From contig VZTI01005309.1 of assembly GCA_013397865.1 (NCBI GenBank), positions 1 through 64,000 of the forward strand: a stretch of DNA of 64,000 nt, in the 5' to 3' direction. Below the pieces are notes generated by a model that saw nothing but the letters and a program-made list of their open reading frames with translations, had not been told where the DNA came from and ran no database searches. This stretch comes from Struthidea cinerea (Eukaryota > Chordata > Aves > Passeriformes > Corcoracidae). The translations under genes were made by a program, and so were the position numbers. Below, piece after piece: positions 1-11,345 of this stretch (position 1 is its first letter; every line of letters starts with the position of its first letter).

Positions 1-33
1 CCTGGGCTGGCAGGTTTGCCAGGTCACCCCAAC

Positions 34-328
34 AATTGGTTACAGTCATAAAGCACGCGCCTTACATGCATCCTTAGCATATCTTGATTGGTTGGCTCCT
101 GTCTAAGTTTTTCCTCCCTCTATGGTCTTTACCACCTGTTTCATGTCCTGTTATCGCAGTTCTTTTACTTCATTTTGCCGGATCAGCTTTTCTGTTCAAA
201 CCTTCAGGGTCAGTCTGACCCTTATCTTACAAACGCTCGTAGTATCGTAGGGCCCCTAAGGCTCCCAAGGCTCCCGCTTACAAACGCTCGTAGTATTGTA
301 GGGCCCCTAAGGCTCCCAAGGATCCCGC
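34..328 (-). mobile_element. Partial LTR, inverted copy of the LTR at 2246
   Basis: From 34 to 328 this is the reverse complement of 2251-2530 at near identity, including both 51-bp tandem units (here 227-277 and 278-328). It carries only the U3 part. The TATA and poly(A) part present in the 2246 copy is missing, because homology stops at 34, where unrelated sequence begins. Open frames crossing both copies are shadows of the repeat. It is probably a truncated solo LTR of an avian class II endogenous retrovirus; the family name is unknown to me. Confidence 0.75.
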
Positions 329-2245
329 ACACAAACTTGTGCAAAACCCTGGAAAACAGCCCCACCAAACTCAGACATTAAAATCATACAAAGTTTCCTG
401 CACTGTAAAAGACATCTTTGTAAAGGAAGTCTCCTCCTGAGCCTGATTTGGTTTGGGTTTTAATAAATTCAGATGGAGAAATAGGACACAGATGCAAAGG
501 GAAATATTGACAAGATAGCACTTTAAGATACAGCAAAAGAAGCGATGGGGGAGAAGATGCAAAACCTGACATTTTGAGCATGCATTTGAGGAGGTTGTTA
601 TGGGGAGGAAAATTTCCTATGTCTAAACTCTTTACATTCACATTTGCCCAAGACTAAAACAACCAATCCCAGGAACAAACCAGTGTGTTAATTCTAAGCA
701 TCCCTTAACAAAGAATAAGCATGAATGTGCTTATTCTTTGCCCCAAAGGGCCACTGATAACTTCACCATTTAGGTCTGAGCACCCTACTCAGACTGCCAG
801 ACACAGCATATCCCCAGTCAGACAGCCACCTTTCCCACCCATGTTACTTTTTCCCAAGCTATCTTCGTGTTGTCCCAGACATGAAGCTCGGTGGAGAGCT
901 TCACACCAAAATCCTGTCCCCCTCTATCTGCAATTCTGGAGCAGTGCTAGACGTGTCATTGTGTCTCTCATCTGCCTCACTCACGCCCTGCAGCTGCCTC
1001 AGCTGAGATCCAGCACAAAGAAGATCCAGCTTGCTGGTCCCCACATCTGCTACTCAACCTTACAGGATGAGCTGGGGTATAGTATTCAGAGAAGCACAAA
1101 TGTAAGTACAAACCATCAGTATGGCAAAGGGTTTGGGAGTCAAAAATGCATACATCCTTTAGGTATGACAGAACCATCTTTTTAATGAAACTGGAGTGTA
1201 CTCTGCCTGGCTCTGAGGTGAAGAACCCACAAAAAGCAAGTTACAAAGGAAAGCTTCTTCATGTGAGAGACAAGGCATATGTCATGTTGGCCCCACAGTC
1301 TTCTTTTCCTCCTGACCAGCTTCCCAGACATACACCACAGGTCAAGAACCTCCAACCAGAAAATCCCATCTAGAACAAGCAAACCCCAAACTCCCAACAA
1401 GCTGATATTTTGCAACCAAGAATGCAGAAGGAGAACATAGAGGATCTGCACAAATACAAAAAGATGGTTTTGGCTTCTACCCAAAGATGTAGAAGTCCCA
1501 GTCATGTGTAGTTGAAAAGCTAAAGCAGACATGGGCAACCTAGGCATGCTGGTACTTTACAGAAATTTCACTTCTGGTCACAGGAGATGCAGGGAGCATG
1601 GGAACAGAGCACTCTCATAGCAGAGGTCTGGTGCCTTTCCTGAAAGTCACGCTGGCACATTATTAAACCACCAAATTGCTTCCGTACAAAGGGACATCAG
1701 ATTGCATAGCTATGCTGTAAGTAGGTTTGACGTAAAATTATGCTCACTTCAAAAAGGAAAAGAATTTCAGACTATACTCCTGAAACTATGCCATGGAAAG
1801 GAACTACTTTTTATAGGCTTAGGATTTTCCACATCAAAGTAAGGCAGTTTTCAAAGATACTCAAATAAACCACCTCATGCTTTTTGATACACAGGGCAAT
1901 AGGAAGATACAGCAGTGAATGATATAGCAGCAGCATTCTGAACCATCCAAGAGATGAGAATAAGGACCTTTTGGTGCAAAATGTCAGTACATCAACCAGT
2001 TCAAAGGACACACATCAAGGAAATGCAAACATAGAAGGGTGTGTTTTTTCATGTCCAGCAGAAAAATCTATATACAGTGATAAGCACTAAAGCAGATGAG
2101 AAAACATGATCTCGGAGTAAGAGGTCTGATTGTCCCAGAGACTCTCCACTCTTCCCATGGCCTTCCAAGCTTCATTTGAACCATACATTTTACTACAGTC
2201 CTGAGTGCTCAATGGTCTGGAAAATTGCACAGTAAATAAGATGGC
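329..2245. other. Gene-free spacer between inverted LTR copies
   Basis: No coding pattern is recognised. The longest frame (721-1185, plus) has no domain-like composition and a length expected by chance. The stretch holds one perfect short inverted repeat at 709-740. I cannot tell whether it is host DNA or decayed retroviral interior; no gag, pol or env motif was seen. Confidence 0.5.
709..740. repeat. Perfect 13-bp inverted repeat (hairpin)
   Basis: CAAAGAATAAGCA (709-721) and its exact reverse complement (728-740) flank a 6-nt loop. The arms are AT-rich. It is too short for a typical pre-miRNA and there is no U-run to suggest a terminator. Function is unknown. Confidence 0.7.
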
Positions 2246-2250
2246 TGTCT

Positions 2251-2352
2251 GCGGGAGCCTTGGGAGCCTTAGGGGCCCTACAATACTACGAGCATTTGTA
2301 AGCGGGAGCCTTGGGAGCCTTAGGGGCCCTACGATACTATGAGCGTTTGTAA
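2251..2352 (+). repeat. Two 51-bp tandem units in LTR U3
   Basis: Units 2251-2301 and 2302-2352 differ at only a few bases; both contain the palindromic core AGGGGCCCT. The same pair is present in inverted orientation at 227-328, so the duplication predates the spread of these two copies. Tandem U3 repeats commonly act as enhancers in retroviral LTRs; that role is inferred here. Confidence 0.8.
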
Positions 2353-2592
2353 GATAAGGGTCAGACTGACCCTGAAGGTTTGAACAGAAAAGCTGATCCG
2401 GCAAAATGAAGTAAAAGAACTGCGATAACAGGACATGAAACAGGTGGTAAAGACCATAGAGGGAGGAAAAACTTATACAGGAGCCAACCAATCAAGATAT
2501 GCTAAGGATGCATGTAAGGCGCGTGCTTTATGACTGTAACCAATTATAAAGGCGCTATCACGCGGCTGATGTATGCACGGAAGGCCAAAGTG

Positions 2593-2621
2593 TATAAAAA
2601 TGCTAGCTTCAGAACAATAAA
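2593..2621 (+). promoter_or_regulatory. LTR TATA box and poly(A) signal
   Basis: TATAAAAA at 2593 is followed by AATAAA at 2616. The start site would lie near or just past the AATAAA, giving a very short R region. Confidence 0.6.
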
Positions 2622-2718
2622 TCGGAGCTTATATTGCAGATCATATTGCTGTCTTGTCTCCCTACCCTCCGGGCCGCAGCAGCTGTCAATGTCTACTTGT
2701 ACAGCAATACTTCCTGTG

Positions 2719-5700
2719 ATGGCCATAGAAATGAATAAAGCTTTCATTTGCTGTAGTGTTTCTATTTCCCTAAGGCTGCTTAGAATTTGTGGAAAGACCA
2801 GTCCTTGGTGAGATGTGAACTTGGCTAAACAAGTACTTACAGGCCCATTTGGAAAAGCTTTTGTCTAGCTGCATTTCCTTTGTTTAAGCTCAGGAAGACC
2901 TGTGAGCCCCAAATCTGCCAATACACCTCTATTAATATTTGGAGAATTAGCTTTTTTAATTGGCAAAAAAGTACAGACAGTCTGAAAGAGATTTTGTAAG
3001 CTCAGAATAAAAATAGTAGTGAACATTTATTCATCTGTAAGTCTGTTTGCCTTGGATAGTTTTTCATTGATTTAACTGGGGCTCTTCCAGCTCTATCAGC
3101 TTGAAAACCTTTTAACAAAGAAAGGCACTGCTCTGTCAGATGGGGTGGTTCCAAGGTTTCAAAGCAAGAAGCTCCCTTTAACTTTTGTGTGAAGCCAATA
3201 AATAAAAGGGATGAACATGAGGGCAGAATTCTACCCTGAGCAGTCTGGATCTGTATAATCACACATCCCCAGGGAGTGCAGGCTCCTCTTCTTCACACAC
3301 ATGCAATGGCCAAACAACCAGATGGAGAGCAGGACCCATGTATGTGGCAGGTCTGCCACATACACACTGAACTGTGTCCTGGTCTCCTAGGTAAGCAGCA
3401 CCACCTCAGATTAGTGTAGGAAGAGAAGTGGCTTAGAAGATGGAAAATCATACAGAATTAGGTAGCATGCTGCTGGAACCTTACCCCCTTTTGCATTCGA
3501 CCTAATAATTTCCTAAAGAGTGATACCAAAGCATTAATTTAATTTGTGCTATAAAGCATTCAAGAGGTCCTTTGGTTGACAGATTCAAAACTAAAACACA
3601 AATTCCTCTGATGTAGCAGAAATCATAAATCAGTTGGTAAGAGAAAAGGTGGGGAAGATGGGTAAATGTGTTGCTGTCCTGAGCAGATATTTAGCAGATA
3701 GGAAATTTCAACCACAGAACAGCAGCCCTGACCACTCTCAGCTATCAAAGGTCCTGCAGTGCCTTCTGGAGTCTTAAGGCTACTGTCTTAGGCAAACACA
3801 AGTGGTTATACTTTCCTCCACTCCCTTTACAGCATCCATTACAGAAGTTATCCTTTTGCTTTTGTACCATGTATGTTCCTGCTGGCAGCTGCTGAGTTCC
3901 CTCAGATGGGTCAGTAATCCTCTGTGGGGGGAATCAGTCTCTATACACTGTATAAGCAACTCTTAGCGTCCCAGTTGGATCCTCTGGGGTACAGGGCATA
4001 TCTTAGATGTCCCATGCACCATACACTGTAAAAGTAGATTAGCACAGAGTTTAATAACTAAGCTAAAAACACTTTCAGAACTTAAGAGACTACCTCTGCT
4101 TGTGATTTAATGCAGCTTAGTGTATCCAATCACAAAACCTATGTCTCACAAAAAAGATCTTGTTATACTGAACAAAGGATTATCCAGTGAATGTCAATGG
4201 AAATAAACTGGCTGCTTGAAGAAAATCTCTTTAAACACTCTTCTCTATTACCCATTTCCAAAACTAATTGGAGTATACTGCATTACTCATATTAAGGATG
4301 TCACTGATTAACATCCCCATGGAATGCTGACCTACTTTACCAAAAGTTTCAAGGCCAGAGTTCTGAAATATGACCACTAATATAAGTGCTGTCATTTCTG
4401 GGTAAAAAACCTGAGGGGTTTCAAAGATAATTGCTTTTAAGAGAGTGCCAAATCTCTTGATTTTTGAGAATTGGCATTCAGTGCCCAGCCCATTGAAGTA
4501 AATGAAAAACATTTTGTTCCTTCTAGTCAGGGGACAATTTCACATGCCCACTTTCTAACTTTATCAGAGGAAGAGCAACTGAAAGCAGACTAAGCAAGCT
4601 GGATCTGGAGAAAAAAAATCTAGTTGTAATTACCTGGTGCAGTTTGTTTCAATTTAATTAATAAAAAAATCTAAGCAACCCTTTCAGAATGTATTATGAT
4701 CTCTTATATTTGCCTTCTTCACCAAGTGTTGGATAAGACATACAGGTATCTCTGCTTTAGTGGTGTTTTATATAACCAAGTGTATCTTGTGCTATCTCTA
4801 AATTAAATTCAGACTGTGACTTCTCAGTGACTATTATTAAAATGAAAAGCACATAAAAATGACTATCAAATCATAATACTTACATAATATTCCTTTGTCT
4901 TCACAGAGCAAGATAAAATGTACATTAGTAGTCATCAACTTCAGTTTCACTTGTATTCCCAGTTTTTTATTTAACATTGCATCTCGTAGTATAGTCTTTT
5001 TATTGTCTGCTAGCCCTAATGTCTGTATTTCAGCACTTGGTTGTGGATCAGAAGCACACTTTCAGAACAAGTTTCCCAGTCATCTTCCCTTTCATCAAAG
5101 TTCAGATTCTGAAGATGAATTGATAATGTTTGTTTTTATTTTCTCCCTGCTCCTTCACCTGTTTTTCCTTTGCCTCAGGGAATTCTCCCAGAAACATATT
5201 TTTTGCTGTTTGCATTGCAGCTGCTCAGTGGATCCTCTTCACTTGGCATTTGGAGCCCTCATGCTCTGAACAGCCACTCATCACAGGTATAATAATGCCT
5301 ACTAAAACATTTCATGTCCAAAGATCCTATGTGCCAAGGCTGCTCAAACACAGAATGTGGACTACCATTCTGTGCTCTTAAGCATATTATAGGGACATAG
5401 AGATCATTTCCTAAAATGACATAAATTGAAAAGAAAAATTCTTCTTGAAGGGTTAGTTCCACCAAGTCACATAACCAGTGCATATCATTTATAGGTGCAG
5501 GTTTTAGTACATTTACAGTAATTTTATTCATCAAAGTTTCAAAAATATATAACCCCTGGTTACTTCTCTCTATTAGAATTACGTACTTTTAAAGTATCTC
5601 AGAATTTACTGGAAAATTATAACAGGCATTTTCATTTTTCATTTATACATATATATATACACATTTTTCACATGTATGCATGTTTAGAAACATACCTATG

Positions 5701-6904
5701 TTCAACCCCCAAGGAAAGCATAACGCAAAAGCTTAATATAACCTTAAAGGGAGGATGGGCTGTGATAGGCCCTGTTGGTATCTGTCTATTTTAAACCCGT
5801 ATCATAAACTAGGAGTGGAATATATTTGTCACAGGATAAAACAAAAATATATATTTTACCTTCTATTTTTCATAAAATTGTTTCTCTTATTGCTGTACAC
5901 AATACATAACATTTATTACAGCTTCAAGCAGAAGCACATAGGTCTTTTTGGTCTCTGTGACTAAAAAGCACATGAGGAGAAAGTGTGATGAAATTATTAG
6001 CTGATACAGGTTTACCACCACATCCATCTTTTGTTTTGATAGAATGGGTCAAATGTTCATTTCAAACAGAAAGAAATCCTTTAAAAACAATCATTTTGAT
6101 TGACTGATATGGAGGCTCAGCATACACATTTTCAGATCCCTTTGAAAGCTGTATTCTGCAATCAGAATAAACTATACACTACAATATAATAAATAACATC
6201 TGACCAAAAGCAATTACATTTATCGCTTATTGCTGGTAAATGTTTAAAATTGAAGAACAGAACCAGACTATCTGGTTCAGCCCTAACATCCAGTATTATA
6301 AGTGATGCTGAAAACAGACAAAAGCAAAGCAAAGCTTGTCACCCAGCAAATCCCTGACTCAGCAAAGCCACAACACACAGCCTTGGAGAAACCCTCCAGA
6401 AACTCTACCAGAAACTTGTTTCTTCACCATATTTTGGCAGACCTCATCCTCCATTTGATGGGCACAATTGCCCCTCAGCTCCAGGTCTATAATCACAAGC
6501 AATCAAAATCAAAATTTAGGACCTTGAAGTAAAGTTGATACGTAAATTTTCAGAATTTAGAAGTTAATATGGTTGGGTGGTTCTCCATCTAACTGAGGAC
6601 TTGGGGGTAGAGCCCTGAGAGCATCAAGAGGTTTAAAGCACTTAACTGCCGCAGCAGCCTCACTCAAGAAAAATAACAACAATTATTTAAAAAACCAAAC
6701 GAAACAAATACCTAGACCTTCTCCTCACTAGGAAAACAAAGTGCTCACAACTGGGTTAGCACTAGGTGATGATGAGCTGGTGATGAAGCAGACCAGATTA
6801 AACCTTCTGATTCTCAACACATGGTGGAACAGGACTGGCCGCCCTCTGAAACTGCAGACCTTTTACCTCCTGGTGCCAACTTCTCTGCATCTCCTTACCA
6901 ATAA
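2719..6904. other. Gene-free AT-rich sequence
   Basis: Only short chance frames are present. A short TA-rich run lies near 5645-5662. No repeat family, RNA gene or exon-like segment is recognised. Confidence 0.55.
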
Positions 6905-7015
6905 GGCCATCCTTAAGAGAGGCTTTGACCACCCTGATCTACCTGGGACATCAGGTATGCTTTGAGCAAGTGGCTGGACAAGATAATTTCTAGAGATCTC
7001 TTCCAACCTCTTCAC
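6905..7015 (+). mobile_element. CR1 LINE 3'-end fragment
   Basis: The stretch resembles the CR1 3' tail: a GAGGCTTTGA... segment followed by GGCTGGACAAGATAATTTCT and CTCTTCCAACCTCT. It is diverged and 5'-truncated, without a clear terminal 8-bp repeat. Confidence 0.55.
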
Positions 7016-7968
7016 CCTTCCCATTTTCACAGGCTTTTCTTAGACAGACTTTACAGAATAACAGTGTTTCAACAACAGCTATACTCATTTACCTTTTCAC
7101 TACAGGCATCTGTAAAACTAGAATTAAAGAAATATTTTTTGCAGTCTTTAGACAGAGATAATGGTGTAAGTCTCCAACTCAGCAAGCCTCAGGATTACAT
7201 TTCAAAATACACTATCACTTTGAGAAGAACTAGTTAGTGTACAAACAGAAAGAGTAAGATCAGAAAGCAATGCTCAAGCAATTACAGCCATTGTGTGGAG
7301 TGGGAAGAAATGAATGCAGGTGAACATTTCACTGAGTCAGGTCACAGATATTTCCAGAAGTGTGGCAAAAAGGTGCTGTGTTGATTTCTCAGCTATAACC
7401 AGTATCTCCAAAGTGTTTGTGAGACTGAAAAGAGTGCTAGAACTCATTTTGCTCCAATAATACCATTGCAAACAAGTGTGGGGCCAAAGCTCAAATGACC
7501 ACTCTTTCTAGAACAAAACCTATTTTCTCTCTTTTTTCTTTTCTCTTTTTTTTTTTTTGGGGGGGTGGGGAGTGTTGGTCAGAAGACATAGCTGAAGTCT
7601 TTACCAACCACTCCATTCTACTGATCACAGCTTAAATTTCATAAGATCAATTGAAAAAAAGTGGAAAAAAAAAGCCACCCTGCATGAAGCTCCCAGTGAT
7701 TCTTAAAGCTCTCCTGCCATCTTCCTTTTGTCTGTTCCTTCAGAAAGGTTTCCACACTATCCACTCGGGTTTCATGAGTTCTCTGATAATATATCCTGGG
7801 GAATAATAAAATATCCTGGGGAAGGGATCAGAGGTCTCCACCCAGAGTTGCCCCATATCATAGTGTAAAGCTCTCTCAGTTTCTCTCAGTTGCTCCCTTT
7901 GAATTATTTGTGATTCATAAACCAAACCACAAATCCCCACTCCAGTCCCTCTTTTTTTTTTTTTTTTN

Positions 7969-8002
<34 letters not shown>

Positions 8003-10063
8003 CTGACATCTTCACATGTCAGATCTGGTACATCTCTCCGTCCATCAAGTGAAGACAATGTCATTCTGATGTAGGGCACTTATGCATAGGTTTAAACAGT
8101 TCGTGTTAAAGTCTGTCTTTCAGGGCCCCTGTGTTTCATTTATTTTTTATTCCAAGTAGATGCAAACTAGCTGAAGGAAAAAGTTCATGCAACACTAGTG
8201 AGGGAGAGCCTTGTGTTACATTTGGTAGAAAGAAAACATGACCTAGCAATAAAAATATGACTGGAAACCCAGAGACTTGAATTATAAACCTAATTTCTCA
8301 TCTGACTGGGCAAGTTGTGTTAAATCCTATGAGTTCCAAGTGAAAACATTTTCTCATTGTTCATCAGTGCTCACAGTCCTCCAAGATTCCCATAGAAGAC
8401 ATTGTGCAAGCTACAAAGGTCACCCAGTCGTATGTTTTTTCTATTTTACTCTGCTGGCTTAACTTGTGATAAACACTCACTGATTCTCCTGTATGACATA
8501 ACTGTGGGCATTATACCTCCTGCACTGCTGTGACATGTTAGCAGTTCTCCACACTCAACCTCTTGCCTTTAAATTGGTGGTGAGTTTACTTTTCCATTAT
8601 ACAATACACCAGGTATTTTCTGAAGCACACTCAGGATCAGTACTGCCTTTTTAAGCTTGCTTATTTCCTAAGTAGACTCAATGCATAAATCTTCTTGATT
8701 CTGCAGCAAATTGAACTCAGACACAATCAAAGTCATGCAAAGGCAAGAGGAAGAGTTACACACACCACATGAGGCACCTAATGACTGACAATAAAATGCA
8801 GACAGTAGGGATGCTGAAATCCAGGCTATCAATAAGATTTTTCTTAAAAAAAATGGCATGAAGCAAAAGCTACTAAAAAAGATAATTTTTCCTATTTTAA
8901 AATATTTTTAGTGGAAACAAAAATTCCCAAATGAAGTAGTCAGCAAATCCAGAAACAACACTTAAAAGATCCAAGTAACAGAACAACTGAAAAGTTTTAG
9001 CAGGTCTCTAAGGCAGAATAATTTGTTCCTACCAGGAGATTTCTCTGTGGAAGTCCATCTTATATTTCAAATGCCAAAGCACCAACAAAGCAAGCAATAA
9101 GTGTCTCTGAAATCAATCAAATGCAATTATTTTACTGCAGCTATATTTTTATTGTAGTTTCTAAAGATTGCTATATTTTATTAGTGCTGCCACCAGTATA
9201 AACTTGTTTTATATCTCCATTTATCCCCACAAAGAGACTTGGCAACTTTTTTTTTTTTGTTTTCTGTTGTTATTTTGTGTTTTACGCTTTTACTGTGTTA
9301 CAACATCAAAGCACTGGGCCCTGGCGGAAGCCATCTGCTTAATCTACTTTAGCTTTCTGTATCACAGAAGATATGTCACTGAAATCTCCTTGCTAATCTC
9401 AGCTAAACTTTTCAAGTTATTTGAATTTTAGATTTACATAAAGGAGTAGGAGGAGAAGAGTACTTTGCTGCAAGAAGCAGCTGGAAAACAATCTCTTACT
9501 GAGGTACTGCTACAGTTCTTAAAAAAACAGACCTGAGGTCCAGCACATCTGATGTGTGAGAAGCTCCCATACAGGGCAAAGATCATGCGGACAGAATGAA
9601 TAACTCCAGTTATAAGAATTAAATATTTCTTCATCAGGTTAGGTTTTCTGCCATTCCCATTACTCCTCCTCTGTAGGAAGGTAATGTTTTACGAAGTTTG
9701 TGGATTGTAAGAGAATCGTTGATTTTCTTCCATGTAATCCAGCATCACCTCTTGGGACACTAGGTGAAGATCTGGTTTCTTTTCACATGTTTAGTCTTAG
9801 GGAACACCTATTTCTTAAACTCAGGAGTCTTCATCTGCCATTTCATGAATGACAGATAAACAAGAAAGGAAGGAAGGTACTATTTCTGAAAAGTTTCAAG
9901 TTATTTTTTGGCAGTTTTGTGAAAATTGGCAGGAATGCCTCCACCAGCTTTACAGAAGTAACAAGCTAAGCAACAAGTTAAGCAAAAAAAGATCTCCATT
10001 CCCAGTAACCCATGTTCTTTTAATTTCTCTAGCTGATGAAGAACACCTGAGTTGCTTGTGAGA
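7016..10063. other. Gene-free sequence with pyrimidine runs
   Basis: No gene is recognised. Low-complexity runs include a T/C tract followed by a G run at about 7527-7568, and a poly-T tract with a single N at 7951-7999. The frames at 9168-9431 and elsewhere are chance. Confidence 0.5.
7951..7999. repeat. Poly-T tract interrupted by one N
   Basis: Nearly 50 bases of T with one N at 7968. The N sits inside a homopolymer, where read alignment fails, so tract length is unreliable. Confidence 0.85.
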
Positions 10064-10497
10064 GCTCTGGTGAAGGGTCTGGAGCACAAGTCTGACAAGA
10101 AGCAGTTGAGAAAACTGAGGTTGTTTATTCTGGAAAAAGGAAACTCATGGGGGACCTAATGGCTCTCTACAACTACTAAAAGGAGACTGTGGCCAGGTGG
10201 GGGTCAGTCTCTTCTGCCAGATAACAAGCAATAGGACAAAAGGAAATGGCCACAAGTTGTGCCAGCGAAGGTTTAGATTGGCTATTAGGGAAAATTTCTT
10301 CACCAAAAGGTGTTCAAGCATTGGAACAGGTTGCTCAGTGGAGTGGTGGAATCACACCATCCCCACAAGTGTTCAAAAAATGTGTAGATGTGGCACTTAG
10401 GGACATGGCTTAGAGGTGGGCCTTGCAGTGCTGGATAATGGTTGCACTCAATGATCTTAGAGGTGTCTTCCGACCTAAATGATTCTCTGACTCTACT
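10064..10497 (+). mobile_element. CR1 LINE 3'-end fragment
   Basis: Contains the conserved CR1 3' region in order: the segment starting near CTGGAGCACAAGTCTGACAA, the GACCTAATGGCTCTCTACAA block, the TTCTTCACCAAAAGG block, and a 3' tail ending GATTCTCTGACTCTAC, a decayed terminal repeat. It is 5'-truncated, as usual for CR1, and has no intact coding. A second CR1 fragment in the same orientation follows immediately. Confidence 0.85.
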
Positions 10498-10499
10498 TA

Positions 10500-11345
10500 G
10501 CTATAAATCAAGAATATTTAATATATTCATTAATGACATGGATGAAGGGATTACATGCACCCTCAGCACGTTTCCAGATGACATCGAGCTGAGTGGTGCT
10601 GTTGACACACCTGAAGGACAGAATGTCATTCACAGGGATTTAGACAAGCTCCAGGAAATGGGCCTATGGGAATCTCATGAGGTTTAACAAGACCAAGTGC
10701 AAGATGCTGCACCTGGGTCACGGCAACCCCTGATGTCCCTCCAGGCTGGAGGATGAACAGATGGAGAGCAGCCCTGCCCAGAAGGACTTGGGGGTGCTGG
10801 TGGAGGAGAGGCTGGACATGCCCTGGCCATGGGCACTNTGCTCTGCTCTGCTTTGCTCTGGTGAGACCCCACCTGCAGAGCTGCATCCAGCTCTGGGGTC
10901 CCAGCACAGGAAGAACATGGACCTGTTGGAGTGACTCCTGAGGAGGCCACCAAGTTAATTAGAGGGATGGAGCACCTCTCGTGTGAGGAAAGGCTGAAAG
11001 AACTGGGTTTGTTCAGCCTGGAAAAGAAAAGACTTTAGGGTGACATGATCGCAGCCTTCAGGTACGTGGAGGGAACCTACTATTTACAATAGCATGTAGT
11101 GACAGGACAAAGGGAATAGGCTTCAAACTGAAAGAGAATAGGTTTAGATTAGATAGCAGATTTTTAATTAGATAAAGTTCTTTGCTGTGAGAGAGGTGAG
11201 GGACTGGCACAGGTCACCCAGAGAAGCTGTGGATGCTCCATTCCTGGAAGTGTTCAAGGCCAGGCTGGATGAAGCTCTGAGTAAGCTGGTCTAGTGAAAG
11301 GTGCCCCAGCCCACAGCAGGGGGTTGGAAGTAGATGATACTGAAG
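10500..11345 (+). mobile_element. CR1 LINE fragment with reverse transcriptase remnant
   Basis: The left part encodes a recognisable end of the CR1 ORF2 reverse transcriptase. The frame through 10517-10687 reads INDMDEGITCTLS and then FPDD (10571-10582) at the position of the FADD catalytic box. A frameshift follows near 10680, then the typical CR1 segment (CACCTGGGTCACGGCAACCC) and the 3' region to about 11345. A single N at 10838 lies where a stretch of the usual element appears missing (the TCTGCTCTGCTTTGCTCTGG join). This is an inactive fossil. Role in CR1: target-primed reverse transcription of its own RNA. Confidence 0.85.

Larger units (their letters stand above)
2246..2718 (+). mobile_element. 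Solo LTR, alpharetrovirus-like layout
   Basis: It starts TGTCTGCGGG and has two 51-bp tandem units, then CCAAT-like sequence, a TATA box (2593-2600) and AATAAA (2616-2621) only about 20 nt further on. A poly(A) signal that close to the TATA box is the layout known from alpharetrovirus LTRs, with very short R. ATGGC occurs on both sides (2241-2245, 2719-2723) and could be a 5-bp target duplication. However, the implied 3' end is not CA, so the right boundary is uncertain (2706 is an alternative). A partial inverted copy lies at 34-328. Confidence 0.7.

Noticed and set aside
721..1185. 154-codon plus-strand open frame
   Set aside because: Composition not protein-like and no motif; consistent with chance.
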